64,000 nt of DNA from Buchananella hordeovulneris (GCF_001907235.1 NZ_MQVS01000008.1:84625-148624), one strand, 5' to 3'; positions 16,219 through 29,732 are shown, counted from the stretch's first letter. The notes: generated by a model from the sequence alone, not told the origin. Numbers and translations are program-made.

Positions 16219-18185
16219 GCCGCTGCGCTCCACGAGTAGACGGGGTCGAAGATGGCGTGGGCCAGGCGCTGGGCTTGGTGGTGAATGTGGCGCCGCCACG
16301 TACCAGCAAAGCCCGGTAGGGAACCCTTAACACTGCGCTGCAGCATCGCCTCGTAGCCGTCAACGAGGATGCGCTTGCCCTCGTTGGTGAGCCATACCCC
16401 GTCGCCGTCGGGGCTGGCAGTGCCGTGCTCGGCCCGCAAGCGCCGCAACCGCAGCAGTGACCAGACCACCCGGTCCACCAACAGTGGCCGAAACTCTTCC
16501 ATCAGGTCGAGTGACAGGCTGGGGCGCTTGTCGGTGGAGGCATGTAGGAGCCCGAGGGAGGGTTCTAAACCGGCGGCGTACAGGGCGGCGGTGCACTCAC
16601 CGAGCAGGATCGCGTACCCGTAAGACAAGGCTGCATTGGCGACGTCCCGGGGTGGGCGGCGGCTCCGGCCAGCGAACCACATCTCGGTGGGCAGCAGTTC
16701 GGCTGCGCAGGGGAAATACAGCGCTGAGCCTTGTCCCTCCAGGCCGCGCACCTCGTCCACGGTGGTCGCATCCGGCAGTTGCGTGGTCAATCCGCGGATC
16801 GTGACGCACGTGTCGGCAACGTCGATGTTCTTGCTGCGGCGCCCGAGCCGGTGCAGCATGTGCAGCTGGTTGTTGAGCTTGGCTCCCACGAACTGCTTGG
16901 CGAGCGGGAGGCGCGCCGCTGGGTTCGCGGCAAACTCGGCTTGCCGCAGCAGCCGCGAGGCGTTCAGGGCGGAACGTAGTCCCGTCATCTGGCCGAGGTA
17001 GCTGCCGCGCCGGGACAGACAGATGACATCAATCTCGTTAAACAACGCCCAGTTGCGGGCGCCTGCGCTCAGCCCGACGTTGCCGCTGAGCACGATTCGG
17101 CTCACGAGGCGGCGAGGCACAGATACTTGAGGGAGCGTATCGGGTCCCGTGATGACGAGGCGTTCGCGGGTGAGGCTCACACGGGCACCATCCTGTCCGA
17201 CGTAGAGCACTTTGGCAGGCTGCTTGGTGTGCTTGACGCCGTAGTGCAGGTCGGTGACGGGCTGGTGAGCGGTGAAATCCACCCCGAGGTAGCAAAACCC
17301 GGCGTCGAAGCTGGTGTGCATGGTTTTCTCCTCATTGAGCTGTAAACCTTGGTGGGCAGCGAGGGATGCCAGGAGTCGCTGGGAAGCGGCAAGTTCAGTA
17401 CGGGAGGGAGCGCACAGGAGGATGTCGTCGGCAAAACGTACGTAACCGACACCAGTGTCGGCCAGGGCGAAGTCGATATCGGTCAAGGCGAGGTTGGCGA
17501 GGAGGGGGGAGAGGCAGGAACCTTGGGCGAGACCGCGGGAGCGGATGCGACGTCGCCCGACGACACGACGTGGCTTGGCGATGAAACGCAAGAGGGCGAG
17601 GGTGCGGGAACAGAACAGGCCACGTTGCAGCACCCGTAGGGAGTCGGCGATGTTGATGCGGCCGAAGTAGTTGGCGATGTCGGTCAGCAGGACGTACCGA
17701 TTGCCACTATCACGGAGTTGGGTTATCTCGTGGGTGGCGGCCTGGACGCCGAGGCCGCGCCGGAAGGCGAATGACGCTGAGCACTGCAGGAGGTCGGCGC
17801 GGTCGATGATGGCGTTGAGGACGGCCCGTTCCACCACGCGGTCGCGAATGGAGGGGATGGAAAGCTCCCGCATGGCGGATGTCTTGCCCTTTTTGGGGAT
17901 GAGTACCTCCACTTGGGGCTCGGGTTGGTACCGGCCGCTCAGCAACGCTCCGGAGAGGGCGGCGACGAAGCGGTCGGGATCCGCGGCGATCTGCTGGCTT
18001 TGCTGCAGGAGGTAGCCGTCCTTGGCATCGCGGGTGAAGACGTAGCGCCAGGCGTTTAGGAGTGAGTCGGGTGCGGCGATCTCGGTTAACAAGTCCGGCT
18101 CCCCGGTCAGGGCTTGACGCTGGAAAGCGGCGCTTGCGCGCAACGGATAGGTGAGCTCACCTAAATGGCGTACAGAGGTTTCCAT
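16209..18185 (-). CDS. cas1: Reverse transcriptase-Cas1 fusion
   Basis: A 658-aa fusion. The RT part (about 35-310) has the group II intron-like blocks: IPKKGKTSAMRELSIPSIRDRVVERAV, LLTDIANYF, RGLAQGSCLSPLLANLAL and the active-site FADD at 251-254. The Cas1 part (about 326-658) starts LYVGQDGARVSLTRERLVI and carries the metal-binding triad: E483 (GLEGQGS), H548 (LLHAS) and D560 (SLDLMEEFRP). There is no N-terminal Cas6 domain, unlike the Cas6-RT-Cas1 subtype. Such proteins can acquire spacers from RNA. ATG at 18185 is used; TTG 18197 and GTG 18194 are in-frame alternatives. It heads the operon RT-cas1, cas2, cas6 and is divergent from the array. Confidence 0.92.
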   Translation of the reverse strand: METSVRHLGELTYPLRASAAFQRQALTGEPDLLTEIAAPDSLLNAWRYVFTRDAKDGYLLQQSQQIAADPDRFVAALSGALLSGRYQPEPQVEVLIPKKGKTSAMRELSIPSIRDRVVERAVLNAIIDRADLLQCSASFAFRRGLGVQAATHEITQLRDSGNRYVLLTDIANYFGRINIADSLRVLQRGLFCSRTLALLRFIAKPRRVVGRRRIRSRGLAQGSCLSPLLANLALTDIDFALADTGVGYVRFADDILLCAPSRTELAASQRLLASLAAHQGLQLNEEKTMHTSFDAGFCYLGVDFTAHQPVTDLHYGVKHTKQPAKVLYVGQDGARVSLTRERLVITGPDTLPQVSVPRRLVSRIVLSGNVGLSAGARNWALFNEIDVICLSRRGSYLGQMTGLRSALNASRLLRQAEFAANPAARLPLAKQFVGAKLNNQLHMLHRLGRRSKNIDVADTCVTIRGLTTQLPDATTVDEVRGLEGQGSALYFPCAAELLPTEMWFAGRSRRPPRDVANAALSYGYAILLGECTAALYAAGLEPSLGLLHASTDKRPSLSLDLMEEFRPLLVDRVVWSLLRLRRLRAEHGTASPDGDGVWLTNEGKRILVDGYEAMLQRSVKGSLPGFAGTWRRHIHHQAQRLAHAIFDPVYSWSAAAWR

Positions 18186-18230
18186 GTGGGTCACCAACTT
18201 TCGGGATATTTGTTTTCGGGCGCGAAAATC

Positions 18231-18246
18231 CGCGAGTTAACTCGCG
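18231..18246. promoter_or_regulatory. 16-bp perfect palindrome upstream of RT-cas1
   Basis: CGCGAGTTAACTCGCG is self-complementary over all 16 bases and sits 46 nt upstream of the RT-cas1 ATG. Its symmetry and position suit a dimeric repressor site or an overlapping promoter element controlling the adaptation operon. No second copy was noticed near the effector operon. Confidence 0.5.
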
Positions 18247-18290
18247 TATCCTGAAACAGATGCACCAAAGTGCTGGAATCGCGTAAGTTT

Positions 18291-18318
18291 GCTTCAGCAG
18301 CAACTTTGTTGCTGAAGC
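18291..18318. repeat. Hairpin in the leader
   Basis: Arms GCTTC and AGCAAC, separated by a 3-nt AGC bulge, pair with GTTGCT and GAAGC around a TTT loop. It lies between the palindrome and the array. It could be a 5' UTR structure of RT-cas1 or a protein-binding site for integration; the sequence does not decide. Confidence 0.35.
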
Positions 18319-19867
18319 AGTCGGGGCGCTACCTGGCTGCTATGCCTAGGTCCAGCATAGGGGTAGGAGGGCGTTTGTGGTACTTGCTCCAGGCCGCAAG
18401 TGTGGCGCATGTCACTGTGGATGGGTTTTTTGTTGGTGTATCAACGAAAAGTCTAGGTGTGTGACTGTTGCTCCGCGCATATGTCAGGGCAATCGTGTGC
18501 ATGCAAAGGGTGCTGTATGTAGGGCAGAAGAAGGGGGGAGTGGTGTGGACTGCTGTCAACAGCGCGAACTGCTGTTATTGTTCAGGTTATTGTCAGGATC
18601 AAGTTTGGGTGCGTGAACGTGACGAAAATCAGCGCACATCGTTCAGCTAAGTGCTAGCATGGGGGCGTTGGCGCGGTCCAGGCCGAGACGGCGGCCCTCA
18701 GCTGACTCTCAGCGCAGGGCCAACAAGCACCTCGCGACTAAAGGTGCATTAAGACACTGCCGTACTGACTATAAGCGCCACCACTAGCGCCAACAAGCAC
18801 CTCGCGACTAAAGGTGCATTAAGACTCTTCCGTCGGGGTTTTCAAACCCCAGCGATACGGCCAACAAGCACCTCGCGACTAAAGGTGCATTAAGACATCA
18901 CAAGGGCAGCCGTGTATCGCGGCCACCCTCGCCAACAAGCACCTCGCGACTAAAGGTGCATTAAGACTCGCTGACAAAGAACCGGAAGCCAGCGGCTTCC
19001 GGTGCAAACAAGCACCTCGCGACTAAAGGTGCATTAAGACACTTCCGGCCGGCGGACCACGTGCCCCTACGGGGGCCAACAAGCACCTCGCGACTAAAGG
19101 TGCATTAAGACGCGCCGTGAGCACCCGGTTGCGGCCGAATGCCCGGGCCAACAAGCACCTCGCGACTAAAGGTGCATTAAGACATGAACACCACCCCCTC
19201 AGTCGGCTCGGGCAGGCCCGCCAACAAGCACCTCGCGACTAAAGGTGCATTAAGACATAGTCGGACTCGGCGTCGGGTCCGGGGCTGGGGGCCAACAAGC
19301 ACCTCGCGACTAAAGGTGCATTAAGACGTGGGTCAGGGTTTCCCCTGGCCCTCCACGAGGGCCAACAAGCACCTCGCGACTAAAGGTGCATTAAGACGTG
19401 CCGTCGGGCGCCGCCAAGGCTACGGGTTCACCGGCCAACAAGCACCTCGCGACTAAAGGTGCATTAAGACGCCTGGAGGGCGGCGCGGTGGTCGGCGTCC
19501 GTGTAGGGCCAACAAGCACCTCGCGACTAAAGGTGCATTAAGACCCGCGCTGACTACCCTCCTTCTGAACCTCCTTCAGAGCCAACAAGCACCTCGCGAC
19601 TAAAGGTGCATTAAGACATACTGCCCGACGCAGTATGTACGGTGTAGCGATGCCAACAAGCACCTCGCGACTAAAGGTGCATTAAGACGGGTGATGGGCA
19701 GCCTCTCTCCTAGGACGATGTCACGCCAACAAGCACCTCGCGACTAAAGGTGCATTAAGACGGTGGCTCCGTGGCGTGCTCGGCGTCTCGGTAGCGGCCA
19801 ACAAGCACCTCGCGACTAAAGGTGCATTAAGACCGGTCCTGGCCAGCGAGAGACTCGTAATTCTCCC

Positions 19868-19904
19868 GCCAACAAGCACCTCGCGATTAAAGGTGAATTA
19901 GGAT
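19868..19904 (+). CRISPR. Degenerate repeat 17
   Basis: Same length as the standard repeat with four substitutions (positions 20, 30, 35 and 37), three of them in the 3' handle. The stem arms are unchanged. The altered handle AATTAGGAT-like end may give a crRNA with a poor 5' handle. Decay of the leader-distal repeat is normal. Confidence 0.9.
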
Positions 19905-19940
19905 TTGGAGTTGGTGACCAGGCTGGGCTGAGAGTCGGAA

Positions 19941-19977
19941 TCTAGCAAACCCCTCGCGACTTAAGGGGTTCTACGAC
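19941..19977 (+). CRISPR. Variant terminal repeat 18 with compensatory stem changes
   Basis: This 37-nt segment lies exactly one spacer length (36 nt) beyond repeat 17. It aligns with the standard repeat without gaps at 26 of 37 positions, including the CTCGCGACT loop core and the terminal GAC. Its stem is ACCCCT/AGGGGT: pairs 9:29 (G-C to A-T) and 11:27 (A-T to C-G) have both changed so that pairing is kept, and an extra A-T pair (8:30) is added. Confidence 0.75.
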
Positions 19978-20084
19978 CTGAGCTTCAAGGTTTCGTCTGG
20001 TCGGCCACCGGGCTGCCGCACCCAAGCCCGGCCACCGGGCCGCTGCACCTAGTACCGCGCCACCGCATCCCGCGCCGCCCGCCC

Positions 20085-25442
<5,358 letters not shown>

Positions 25443-25488
25443 ACTGTAGAGTGTCGGTGACCGCCGCGCAAGAGACTGAAGGAAACCA

Positions 25489-26499
25489 ATGCCCCGCCGC
25501 CCCGCCGCCACTATTGCGGACGTGGCTGCCCGCGCCGGAGTCTCCCGCGCCACCGTCTCGCGCGCCCTCAACGGCACCGCCCAAGTCACCCCCGCCACCC
25601 GCGCCAAAATCGACCAAGCCATCGCCGAGACCGGCTTCGTCACCAGCGCGGTTGGCCGCGCCCTGGCCACCGGCCGCACCGAAGCTATCGCCGTGCTGCT
25701 GACCGAAACCCTGGACGAACTCTTCGTCGACCCCACCTACGCCACGATCCTGCGCGGCATAACCGATCAGCTGGGCACCACCCCGTACCTGCCCGTCCTC
25801 CTGCAGGCCGCCACCCCCGCCGAATACGACCGGGCACTGCGGCACCTGTCCCGCCGCGCAGTCGACGCCGTCATCGCCCTGTCGCCCTACACCGGCACGC
25901 CCCTGCTGGAGGCGTTGGCAGAGCTCGGGCTGCCCGTCGTGCTGTGCGGCCAGGTGCGCGACGAGCCGTGGCAGCGGCACTTCACCACCATCTACGCCGA
26001 CGACGAGGCCGGTGCCGAGCAGGCCGCCCGCGCCCTGTGGACGCGCGGGCGCACCGACGTTGTGGCCCTGCTGGGGCCCGCCAGTAACCCCGCTGCTGAG
26101 GATCGGCTCACCGGCTACCGCCGCGGCCTACCGGGGAAACTGGGGCCCGAGCGTATCGTGTGGACCGGGTGGGATGAGGAATCGGGACGGGCCGCCATGG
26201 TCGAGCTGCTGCGTCGACAGCCCGAGCTCGACGGGGTGCTGGCCGCCTCCGACCGGCTCGCCGCCGGGGCCTTGGCCGCCCTGCGCACCGCGGGACGCCG
26301 CGTCCCGGCCGACGTCTCCGTCATCGGCTTCGATGACCACGCGCTTGCCGCCCACACGCAGCCACCGTTGACCACCATCCGCCAACCGCTGCGTACCCAG
26401 GGCCAGCTCGCCGCCCGCGCCGCCCTCGACCTGCTGGCCGGCGGAGCCCCCGAGCGCATCGTGCTGCCGATGGAACTGGTGACGCGTGACAGTGTGTAG
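25489..26499 (+). CDS. LacI-family transcriptional regulator
   Basis: A 336-aa repressor. The N-terminal helix-turn-helix reads ATIADVAARAGVSRATVSRALNGTAQVTPATRAKI (7-41), followed by a hinge and a periplasmic-binding-like ligand domain (about 62-330, with DGVLAASDRLAAGALAALR and SVIGFDDHALAAHTQPPLTTIRQP). It is divergent from the beta-galactosidase operon and most likely senses a galactoside or a product of it. AAGGA-like site before the ATG at 25489. It converges on the lipoprotein gene with a 17-nt gap. Confidence 0.92.
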   Translation: MPRRPAATIADVAARAGVSRATVSRALNGTAQVTPATRAKIDQAIAETGFVTSAVGRALATGRTEAIAVLLTETLDELFVDPTYATILRGITDQLGTTPYLPVLLQAATPAEYDRALRHLSRRAVDAVIALSPYTGTPLLEALAELGLPVVLCGQVRDEPWQRHFTTIYADDEAGAEQAARALWTRGRTDVVALLGPASNPAAEDRLTGYRRGLPGKLGPERIVWTGWDEESGRAAMVELLRRQPELDGVLAASDRLAAGALAALRTAGRRVPADVSVIGFDDHALAAHTQPPLTTIRQPLRTQGQLAARAALDLLAGGAPERIVLPMELVTRDSV

Positions 26500-26516
26500 A
26501 GCAGCGGCCTTGCGGG

Positions 26517-27152
26517 CTACTGCTTGGTTAGGGACTCGCTGGCCTGGCGGATGAGATCATCGGCTTGCTCCTGAGAGGTGCCGGCGAAGTTTATTTGCCA
26601 CACCCCGCCACCAAATTTCGAATAGAGATAAACCACCGTCCATCTGTCGGTTATGGTCCGCGCCTGCACCGCGACGGCCGGTTTGCCTGCAAATTCGTTA
26701 ATGTCATCACGAGCGTGAGGGTCATTGACCATGCTGTATGTCACGTCTAGCAGGACTTCCTCCTTCGGGGGTAGTTCTTTATCGGCAGGAGAGTAGAAGT
26801 ACGCGATCTGGGACCCATCGCCAGAAAGGTTGGCCACAAGCGGGGGATCAGTGCTTTCTGGGGTGGGTTCCTTTCCTTCGTAGCCTTGGGGGATGTTCAT
26901 GGTGTAGTCGCCTTCGGGGGTGACTAGCCAGACTTTGTCGTCTTGGAAGGCGATGGTGCCTACCGGGCCTAGGGCGCTGCCCGTTGGGGACGGGGTTGGG
27001 GTGGGTGAGGAGCTCGCTGTGTCTGCCGGGTTGGCGGCAGCGGTCGGCGTGGTTGCCGTGGCGCCAGCGTCGGGGGTGGCTGGGCTGCAGGCACTTGCCA
27101 GTAACACGCCTGCCAGTACTGCCGCCCTGAGACTTCCATACCCGCTACGCAT
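26517..27152 (-). CDS. Putative lipoprotein of unknown function
   Basis: A 211-aa protein starting MRSGYGSLRAAVLAGVLLASAC, a lipoprotein signal peptide with lipobox LASAC, followed by a Pro/Thr/Ser-rich linker (about 25-60) and a small beta-rich domain (VGTIAFQDDKVWLVTPEGDYTMNIP). The C-terminal segment describes a protein-stability-like fold with TITDRWTVVYLYSKFGGGVWQINFAGTSQEQADDLIRQ, similar in texture to PsbP/LpqN-type lipoproteins. The ATG at 27152 has GGAGGGG upstream; longer in-frame ATGs at 27194 and 27344 would hide the signal peptide. The function is not known. Confidence 0.75.
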   Translation of the reverse strand: MRSGYGSLRAAVLAGVLLASACSPATPDAGATATTPTAAANPADTASSSPTPTPSPTGSALGPVGTIAFQDDKVWLVTPEGDYTMNIPQGYEGKEPTPESTDPPLVANLSGDGSQIAYFYSPADKELPPKEEVLLDVTYSMVNDPHARDDINEFAGKPAVAVQARTITDRWTVVYLYSKFGGGVWQINFAGTSQEQADDLIRQASESLTKQ

Positions 27153-27315
27153 CTGCGCCCCTCCCACTCCCTGGTCGACTGTGACGCGCAACATAATGCC
27201 ACACGCCCCCCGCCCACCAGGCAGGACACATTTACCGGTGCATAACGCCCGCCGCGCCGCCGGCTCCTGCCCTAGGCTGGAGCGGCAGCATCCCACCAAC
27301 GGCAAGGAGCCGACC

Positions 27316-27741
27316 ATGGGCCCAGACGAAGAAGACCTGTCCATCGACTACGAACTAGCCGAACAATAACGCGCCCGCCTGGCCGCCGACGGCAAGGACG
27401 CCCTAGACAAAGGCATTAAAGCCTGCGAAGACTGGGCCGCCCAACAAACCACCGCCCGCTGGGGCGTAGAACCCGGCGCCCAACGCTTCCGCCGCGCCTA
27501 CCAAAACTTCATCCTCACCCTGGCCGACGAACTACGCAAAAACGCCGCCGAACTCGACGAATTCACCACCCGCCTGCAACAAGCCCTAAAAGACTTCGCC
27601 CACAACGAAGAACAACTCCAACAAGCCATCACCCAAATCACCACAGACCTGGAAAAGTCATCTATGAGTCAGCGTCTACGGAACAGTAGTCGTGGCGATG
27701 GCTATTCTGGTACGTTGCCGCCAAACATGCGAATGGAATAG
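27316..27741 (+). pseudogene. Broken ESX/WXG100-like helical protein gene
   Basis: An ATG at 27316 behind AAGGAG opens 17 codons (MGPDEEDLSIDYELAEQ), then an in-frame TAA stops translation at 27367. The same frame stays open for 124 more codons, with strongly coding composition up to about 27660: DWAAQQTTARWGVEPGAQRFRRAYQ, LTLADELRKNAAELDEF and a Gln/Glu-rich helix. These amphipathic helices resemble WXG100/ESX-like secreted helical proteins. After about 27660 codon use changes and the frame ends at 27741 without clear coding character, so the 3' end also looks replaced. No alternative start codon precedes the helices after the TAA. Confidence 0.6.
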
Positions 27742-27779
27742 CGTTCAAGCGAAAGCGTCCGTCGAGGGCAGCAGCGTCG

Positions 27780-29063
27780 TCACTCGCTGACGTGGCGGCG
27801 GCCCCGCACCCGCCGCAGCGCCGCCCACCCCAAGGCGAACGCGGCGCCACCGGCCGCCAGGGTGCCCCAGCCGTCGTCCACCGTCGCCAAAAGGGAGTCA
27901 GGTGACGCGTCAGCTTCGAAGGTGGCAGGCTGGTTTAGCTGCTGCCGCAAGCTGTCACCCACCAGGCGCAGGGTCGCGGCCGACATGCGCGGGGCCCGCG
28001 GCACCTGCTGCCCGGGGCGGGTTGGCAAGGCCGAACCGTCGCAGGCCGCGAACGGCTCCGGGTCAACCACCGGCCCCCACACCGGGTCGGGCAGGTTAGT
28101 GGCCTGCGCCAGCACCTGGTCGGCGTGCCAGCCGATGATCGACGGCAGGTCGTAGGAATCGTGGCTGCCGCACGTCACGACGCGGGCGGCACGCGTGTAC
28201 CCAGCCGCCACGTAGGCCTCGTGCGCCACTTCGCTGGTCCGCAGCGCTGACCATCCCGGCGAATCATCCCCCGCACCGACTACCCAGTCCAGCAGCACGT
28301 CCCGTCGGATGCCAGCCGGTGAGACTTCCTCCCACTCAATGTCGCCCCCGCCGATCATCACCGCCGCCGAGTTGGCGGGCAGCCAGTCAGTGCCCGGCAA
28401 CAGCAGGTGCCGCGCCAAAAACTCGGCCCCACCCGAGTAGCCCACCAGAACCAAGTTGTCATTGGGCACCCTGGAGATGAACTCGCGCACCGCCACCGCC
28501 CAGGTGTCCGGGTCGCCGTTCTCCCACCAGCTGTCCCCGCCGTCCGGGTGGTTCAGGAACACAAAGTTCATGCCCCGCACGCGTGCACTGTTGGAAACCA
28601 GATCGCTAAATCCCCCGGGGTCCAGGTCCGTGAAGCTTGAGGTGCCATCGCCGTCGAAGTAGACGACGGTGCCGTTGGCGCCCGCCTGCCACCAGTGGTA
28701 GGCGAATTGGGTGCCGTTGCTGCCGACGAACAGGCGGCCCTCGCCCGGTTCCAAAGCCATCGCTTGATCGGCGGGGACGGGCACCGGGGCGGCGGGCTGA
28801 GCAGCGGAGCCCGATTGGGCGGGGAGGGCGGGGGTGTCAGCGCCGACATCCACGGTCACTTCCTGGCTCATGTCCCCGGGCAGGGTAGGGGCAGGAGAGT
28901 CCAGTTCCTCGCTGTCGGCCTCCTCCACCTCCGCCGTTGGCGGGGCCGGGGTGACAGAAACGGTGGGCAACTCCGCTGCCTGCCCCACCTGTGCCAGTTG
29001 CAGCGGCCACCCGCTCGCTGCCACGACAGCGGCCAGTGCCGCCCCGACTACACGCCACCCCAT
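27780..29063 (-). CDS. Secreted, membrane-anchored alpha/beta-hydrolase-like protein
   Basis: A 427-aa protein with an N-terminal signal (MGWRVVGAALAAVVAASGWPLQLAQVGQAAE), a Pro/Glu/Ala-rich stalk (about 30-100), a hydrolase domain (about 105-345) and a C-terminal anchor (LAAGGAAFALGWAALRR followed by Arg-rich residues). The nucleophile elbow is GYSGG; candidate acid D lies in VVGAGDDSPG and His in CGSHDSYD, giving the usual Ser-Asp-His order. The likely site is the outer face of the membrane. The substrate is unknown; esterase or peptidase activity are both possible. Confidence 0.75.
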   Translation of the reverse strand: MGWRVVGAALAAVVAASGWPLQLAQVGQAAELPTVSVTPAPPTAEVEEADSEELDSPAPTLPGDMSQEVTVDVGADTPALPAQSGSAAQPAAPVPVPADQAMALEPGEGRLFVGSNGTQFAYHWWQAGANGTVVYFDGDGTSSFTDLDPGGFSDLVSNSARVRGMNFVFLNHPDGGDSWWENGDPDTWAVAVREFISRVPNDNLVLVGYSGGAEFLARHLLLPGTDWLPANSAAVMIGGGDIEWEEVSPAGIRRDVLLDWVVGAGDDSPGWSALRTSEVAHEAYVAAGYTRAARVVTCGSHDSYDLPSIIGWHADQVLAQATNLPDPVWGPVVDPEPFAACDGSALPTRPGQQVPRAPRMSAATLRLVGDSLRQQLNQPATFEADASPDSLLATVDDGWGTLAAGGAAFALGWAALRRVRGRRHVSE

Positions 29064-29128
29064 ACGGACATTCCTCCTCGCCCGGCCAGCACTATAGCGG
29101 TACCTGTGGGCTGTCGGTGGCGAAAAAG

Positions 29129-29491
29129 CTAGTGAAATTGGGGGCTATTTTGCCGATTTTCCCACTCGTTGAGAGTCTCATCCAGGGTGGCCAAGAAGCT
29201 TTCCTCACCGAAGGTATTGATCTTGAAGAACACTGCCTGGCTGCCGCCGAGGGAGACCCCATGCACCTGCAGCACGTTATCGCTGCCCGCGACCGTCACC
29301 ACCATGCCGACCCGGTTGCCGCCCGTCCAGCTGTAGCGCTCAAACGCCAACACCGCGATCTTCGTTGGCCCCGAGTTGAAGATGCTGGAGGTCTCGATGT
29401 GGGCGCTGGAGGACTTGGCGAGGACGTAGTCGGCCAAATACTCGACGAATGCTTCCAGCTGGCCGTTCACCGTGCGCATTAGCTCTGCCAT
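29129..29491 (-). CDS. DUF6054 family protein
   Basis: A 120-aa protein with the DUF6054 pattern: an N-terminal helix (VNGQLEAFVEYLADYVL), a SGPTKIAVLAFERYSWTGGNRVGMVVTV sheet, VHGVSLGGSQAVFFKINTFGEESFLATLDETL, and a short tail. No signal peptide. Proteins of this family have no known function. It is preceded by GGGAGACC and is probably transcribed alone, downstream of tRNA-Pro on the same strand. Confidence 0.7.
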   Translation of the reverse strand: MAELMRTVNGQLEAFVEYLADYVLAKSSSAHIETSSIFNSGPTKIAVLAFERYSWTGGNRVGMVVTVAGSDNVLQVHGVSLGGSQAVFFKINTFGEESFLATLDETLNEWENRQNSPQFH

Positions 29492-29577
29492 TGGGGTCTC
29501 CCTCGCGGTTGGATGCGCTCATCGTACGAAATTGCTGCCGCCCGCACGGGTGAAGCGAAGAGCTAGGTTGCACGGGT

Positions 29578-29651
29578 CGCCCTAACTGACCACCAGCGAG
29601 CCATAAGTGGCGTATATGGCGCCTGTGCTCCCCTGGTGGACAGTTAGGGCG
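29578..29651. repeat. Long inverted repeat between DUF6054 gene and tRNA-Pro
   Basis: Arms of 19 nt (29578-29596 and 29633-29651) pair perfectly except for one A-A mismatch: CGCCCTAACTG-A-CCACCAG with its complement. The 36-nt loop (29597-29632) contains a GTATAT core. No gene is present from 29492 to 29773 apart from this and the tRNA terminator. It could be a small mobile remnant or a strong RNA hairpin. Confidence 0.75.
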
Positions 29652-29732
29652 GTCGCCTGCGGGTGCACGGCCCGGCGGCCCCCCGCCACTGCCCAGCGGG
29701 CGCCCCGGCCGGGAGCAGGCTGCTGGGCAACG

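Larger units (their letters stand above)
18186..18718 (+). promoter_or_regulatory. CRISPR leader and RT-cas1 upstream region
   Basis: This 533-nt gene-free region is visibly more AT-rich than its surroundings, as leaders usually are, and lies on the side of the array where repeats are uniform. It must carry the leftward promoter for RT-cas1 and the rightward promoter for the array. It contains the palindrome at 18231-18246, the hairpin at 18291-18318, and a weaker stem at 18427-18450 (TTTTTGTTG with CAACGAAAA, one G-T pair). A 64-codon open frame at 18270-18464 has no coding features and is not called. No specific promoter elements are assigned. Confidence 0.6.
18719..19977 (+). CRISPR. CRISPR array, 37-nt repeats, 18 repeats and 17 spacers including two degenerate terminal repeats
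   Basis: Repeats start at 18719, 18789, 18860, 18931, 19004, 19075, 19147, 19220, 19291, 19361, 19434, 19508, 19581, 19652, 19725 and 19797 (repeat 5 has one change, C3 to A), followed by degenerate copies at 19868 and 19941. Spacers are 33-37 nt. Each repeat holds a 6-bp stem GCACCT/AGGTGC (repeat positions 9-14 and 24-29) with a 9-nt loop, followed by exactly 8 nt, ATTAAGAC, matching the 8-nt 5' handle left by Cas6. This fixes transcription as left to right. Degeneration at the right end agrees with a leader on the left. Many spacers hold inverted repeats. No spacer source is identified. Confidence 0.98.

Noticed and set aside
18270..18464. 64-codon open frame in the CRISPR leader
   Set aside because: No ribosome-binding site, composition unlike local genes, and it overlaps leader structures; treated as non-coding.
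18719..19977. Assignment of spacers to specific phages or plasmids
   Set aside because: Cannot be done without a search; none of the spacers visibly matches other sequence in this window.
27662..27850. 62-codon minus-strand frame after the ESX-like pseudogene
   Set aside because: Overlaps the end of the hydrolase gene, has no ribosome-binding site and no coding features.
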